Positions 4,326 to 6,598 of a stretch of 6,598 nucleotides of DNA are shown here, one piece after another. Position numbers and translations under genes: made by a program. Under the pieces are notes generated by a model. It was given only the letters and a program-made list of their open reading frames with translations. It did no database searches and was not told the origin of the DNA. Positions within the stretch are counted from its first letter, which is position 1. Each line of letters opens with the position of its first letter. Origin of the DNA: UBA11386 sp035286785 (GTDB taxonomy: Bacteria; Planctomycetota; Planctomycetia; Pirellulales; Thermoguttaceae); the NCBI GenBank assembly GCA_035286785.1, contig DATECS010000316.1:1-6598 (forward strand), written 5' to 3'.

Positions 4326-6598
4326 ATGAAGGTGCAGCATCTCCTCGTCCTCCTCGTCGCGTGGCCGCTGTTGGTTGCGGCGCTGTCCGCCCAGACCGTT
4401 CCGCCCGCCTTGATGGTCAAGGAGGGTGACGTCTCCAAGCCGCTCGGCCTGGCCAAGTTGGAGATCCACGTCCGCATCTTCGGCTCCGTGGCCCAAACCA
4501 CGACCACGATGACCTTCGCCAATCCGACGGACCGGCCGATGGAGGGCGACCTCTACTTCCCGCTGCCCGAGGGCGCCACCGTCACCGGCTACGCGCTGGA
4601 CATTGCCGGCGCGATGGTCGACGGCGTGGCGGTCGAGAAGCACGAGGCCCGGCGGGTGTTCGAGGAAATCGTTCGCCAGGGAATCGATCCCGGCCTGGTC
4701 CAATGGACCAAGGGCAACACGTTTCAGACCCGCGTGTTCCCCATTCCGGCCCACGGCAGCCGGACGGTGCGCGTCGAATATGTTTCGGAGTTGATCGGCG
4801 GCCAAGACGCCCCGACCTATCACCTGCCCTTGAACTTCAAGGAGAAGGTGCCCGAGTTTTCGCTTCGCGTCGAAGTGGTCAAGCCGGCCGCTCCGCCGGT
4901 GGTGGCCCAGGGCGGGCCGGCCAATTTCGCTTTTGAAAAATGGCGCGACAGCTACGTCGCCGAGACACAGCAGAAGGACTGGTTGCCCGCCGACGAGAAT
5001 CTGGTCGTCGCCCTGCCCAAAACCGCCGGCCCCCGCGTGCTCGTCGAAAAAACCGACGACGGCCAGATCTATTTCGCCGTCGAGGACCATTCGGCCCCAC
5101 CCGCCGCCACCGCGACCCGACAGGAATCGGCTCCCCGGCGCGTCGTCATCTTCTGGGACGCCTCGGGCTCGAGGGCCGGCGACCACGCGCGCGAAATCGC
5201 CCTGCTGCGGTCCTATGTCGAACGCTTGTCCGCCACGCCGGATCGCACGGATCCCGGCGACGTCGATCTGATCCTCTTGCGCAACGTCGCGTCGAACCCC
5301 AAGCGATTCACGCTCGACAAGAAGGGAATCCGCGAGCTGGTCGCCGAAATCGAGAAGGTCCAGTACGACGGCGGCACGCAGCTCGGCGCGATCCGACCGG
5401 CCGTGGACCCGGCCGTGCAATCGACCCGGTATCTGCTGTTCACCGACGGCCTCTCGAACTTCGGCCAAGAAGAGCCCGCCCGGCTCGACGGGCCGCTCGA
5501 CGTTTTCTCCGCCGCCTCCACGGTCGATCATGCGACGCTGCGCCGCCTGGCGACGAGCAACGGCGGCCGTTACTTCAATCTGGTCAAATGGTCCGACGCC
5601 GAAGTGCTGGCCCAGATCGACCGTCCGGCCTGGTCGTTCCTTTCGGCCTCGATCGAAGGCGGCCCGGCCAAGGACCTCTATCCGCAATTGCCCGAGCCAC
5701 TCGCCGGACGGTTTACGCTGGTCGGCCGGCTCGACAGCGAGTCGACCACCGTCACGGTGCTGTACGGCTACGGCATGCCGGGCGAATCGCCCACCAAGAA
5801 AACCTTCACCGTCTCGCGAACCGATGCCGTCGAAGGCTCCCTGCTCCGTCGTCTCTGGGCCGAGAAGAAACTGGCCGAACTGATGGTCCGCCAGAAAAAG
5901 AACCGGAAGGAAATCGCCACGCTGGGCAAGCAGTTTAATCTGGTCACGCCCTACACGTCGCTGTTGGTCCTCGATTCGCTCGATCAGTACGTCGAGTACG
6001 AAATCGCCCCGCCCGCCTCGCTTAAGGAGATGCGCGAGGAATACCTGCGGCGCATCGACACGCTCGAACATCAGAAGCAGAAAAAGAAGGCCAGCAAACT
6101 GGCCAAAGTCCTCCGCATGTGGAAACAACGGGTCAAGTGGTGGAACACCAAGTTCAAGTATTCCGAGCATTTCAAGTACGGAGAGAAAGAAGAAGAGCCC
6201 GTCTATCCCGATGGTCGAAGCGGGCGTTCACGTTCGCAGAGGATCAGGCGTTATGGCGGAGGAATGGGTGGGGGCGGAATGGGAGGCATGGGAATGGGCG
6301 GCATGGGCGGAGGCGAGGCACACCCGGCCAGTCCTGCCGCCACGTCACCGCCGGCCGAAACCGCAGTGCGTAGCATGCCGCTGAGCGCTCTCAGGAAGTT
6401 CGGGGTTGCCGCTGACCGCCAGCCCGGCATCGCCATCAAGCCCTGGAATCCCGACACGCCCTATCTGAAGAAACTCCGAGCCGCCAAGGACGATCGTGCC
6501 CGTCTGGCTGTCTACATGAAGAGCCGCGCGAAATACGGCAACTCGCCCGCCTTCTTCCTCGACTGCGCCGAGTTCTTCCGCGAAGCAGGCGACGCCGA
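4326..6598 (+). CDS. Secreted VIT and VWA domain protein, partial (3' end outside window)
   Basis: Exported protein related to the inter-alpha-trypsin-inhibitor heavy-chain type. The frame stays open from ATG 4326 to the window edge (757 codons plus two bases), so the C-terminus is missing. A signal peptide spans residues 1-22, with a hydrophobic core after MKVQH and a likely cleavage after LSA. A VIT domain at about 28-150 includes the FPLPEGATVTGY and QTRVFPIPAHGSRTVRVEY blocks. A VWA domain at about 270-430 has an intact metal-ion site: D278-x-S280-x-S282, T351 and D374, which suggests Mg2+-dependent adhesion. Then come a beta-rich part, a Lys-rich helical stretch (about 581-625), a 20-residue Gly/Met-only run (644-663) and a helical PYLKKL...FFLDCAEFF segment (from 709) that looks like the start of TPR-like repeats. 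From what I recall of the family, a TPR region and a DUF2135-type domain may follow outside the window. Partner and substrate are unknown; a cell-surface or periplasmic role is inferred. Confidence 0.92.
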   Translation, partial: MKVQHLLVLLVAWPLLVAALSAQTVPPALMVKEGDVSKPLGLAKLEIHVRIFGSVAQTTTTMTFANPTDRPMEGDLYFPLPEGATVTGYALDIAGAMVDGVAVEKHEARRVFEEIVRQGIDPGLVQWTKGNTFQTRVFPIPAHGSRTVRVEYVSELIGGQDAPTYHLPLNFKEKVPEFSLRVEVVKPAAPPVVAQGGPANFAFEKWRDSYVAETQQKDWLPADENLVVALPKTAGPRVLVEKTDDGQIYFAVEDHSAPPAATATRQESAPRRVVIFWDASGSRAGDHAREIALLRSYVERLSATPDRTDPGDVDLILLRNVASNPKRFTLDKKGIRELVAEIEKVQYDGGTQLGAIRPAVDPAVQSTRYLLFTDGLSNFGQEEPARLDGPLDVFSAASTVDHATLRRLATSNGGRYFNLVKWSDAEVLAQIDRPAWSFLSASIEGGPAKDLYPQLPEPLAGRFTLVGRLDSESTTVTVLYGYGMPGESPTKKTFTVSRTDAVEGSLLRRLWAEKKLAELMVRQKKNRKEIATLGKQFNLVTPYTSLLVLDSLDQYVEYEIAPPASLKEMREEYLRRIDTLEHQKQKKKASKLAKVLRMWKQRVKWWNTKFKYSEHFKYGEKEEEPVYPDGRSGRSRSQRIRRYGGGMGGGGMGGMGMGGMGGGEAHPASPAATSPPAETAVRSMPLSALRKFGVAADRQPGIAIKPWNPDTPYLKKLRAAKDDRARLAVYMKSRAKYGNSPAFFLDCAEFFREAGDA
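6255..6314 (+). repeat. Gly/Met-rich low-complexity tract inside the VIT-VWA gene
   Basis: Twenty successive codons encode only glycine and methionine (residues 644-663) as irregular GGM, GGGM and GM units. It follows a basic Arg/Ser-rich patch and precedes an Ala/Pro-rich linker, so it is probably a flexible spacer between the VWA half and the C-terminal helical repeats. The repetitive DNA could vary in length between strains. Confidence 0.75.

Noticed and set aside
4308..6170. Long minus-strand open frame (about 620 codons) opposite the VIT-VWA gene
   Set aside because: It is an antisense shadow of high-GC coding DNA. Its translation has no recognisable domain, while the plus strand encodes clear VIT and VWA motifs.

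Overview
The window looks like a chromosomal segment of a GC-rich, environmental Gram-negative-type bacterium, most likely a planctomycete (Pirellulales-like). That assignment is an inference. It rests on the short cold-shock protein variant, the ParA C-terminal half with its RIRRN/EAPSFGQ motif, the secreted VIT-VWA protein with a Gly/Met-rich insert, and several promoter-like TTGnnn...TACnnT pairs. Nothing diagnostic such as rRNA is present.

Layout: (1) Positions 1-168 are a leader with a candidate promoter for a 65-residue cold-shock-domain protein (169-366, +). (2) Positions 367-494 are a short convergent spacer. It holds a candidate intrinsic terminator reading leftward and a 99-bp palindromic element (397-495) with 18-bp perfect terminal inverted repeats and a TAA target duplication, which looks like a MITE. 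(3) A Soj-type ParA ATPase lies on the minus strand (495-1295), and its TAG stop codon sits on the edge of the MITE. (4) Positions 1296-1714 form a 419-bp divergent regulatory region with one promoter candidate per direction and two dyads. (5) An 815-residue methyl-accepting chemotaxis protein follows (1715-4162, +). It has a periplasmic helical sensor, HAMP, a cysteine-rich PAS domain, HAMP-like repeats and a canonical signalling hairpin. (6) A 163-bp spacer carries a promoter candidate. (7) A secreted VIT-VWA protein starts at 4326 on the + strand and runs off the right edge, still open after 757 codons.

The genes do not form an obvious single pathway. ParA has no ParB or parS here, the chemoreceptor has no cheA/W/R/B neighbours, and the VIT-VWA gene has its own promoter and ribosome binding site. 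The most noteworthy structures are the MITE that inserted at the parA stop codon without changing the protein and pushed the gene away from its probable terminator, and the six-cysteine PAS domain of the chemoreceptor. I found no convincing new multi-gene system. No rRNA, tRNA, CRISPR array or complete insertion sequence was seen.
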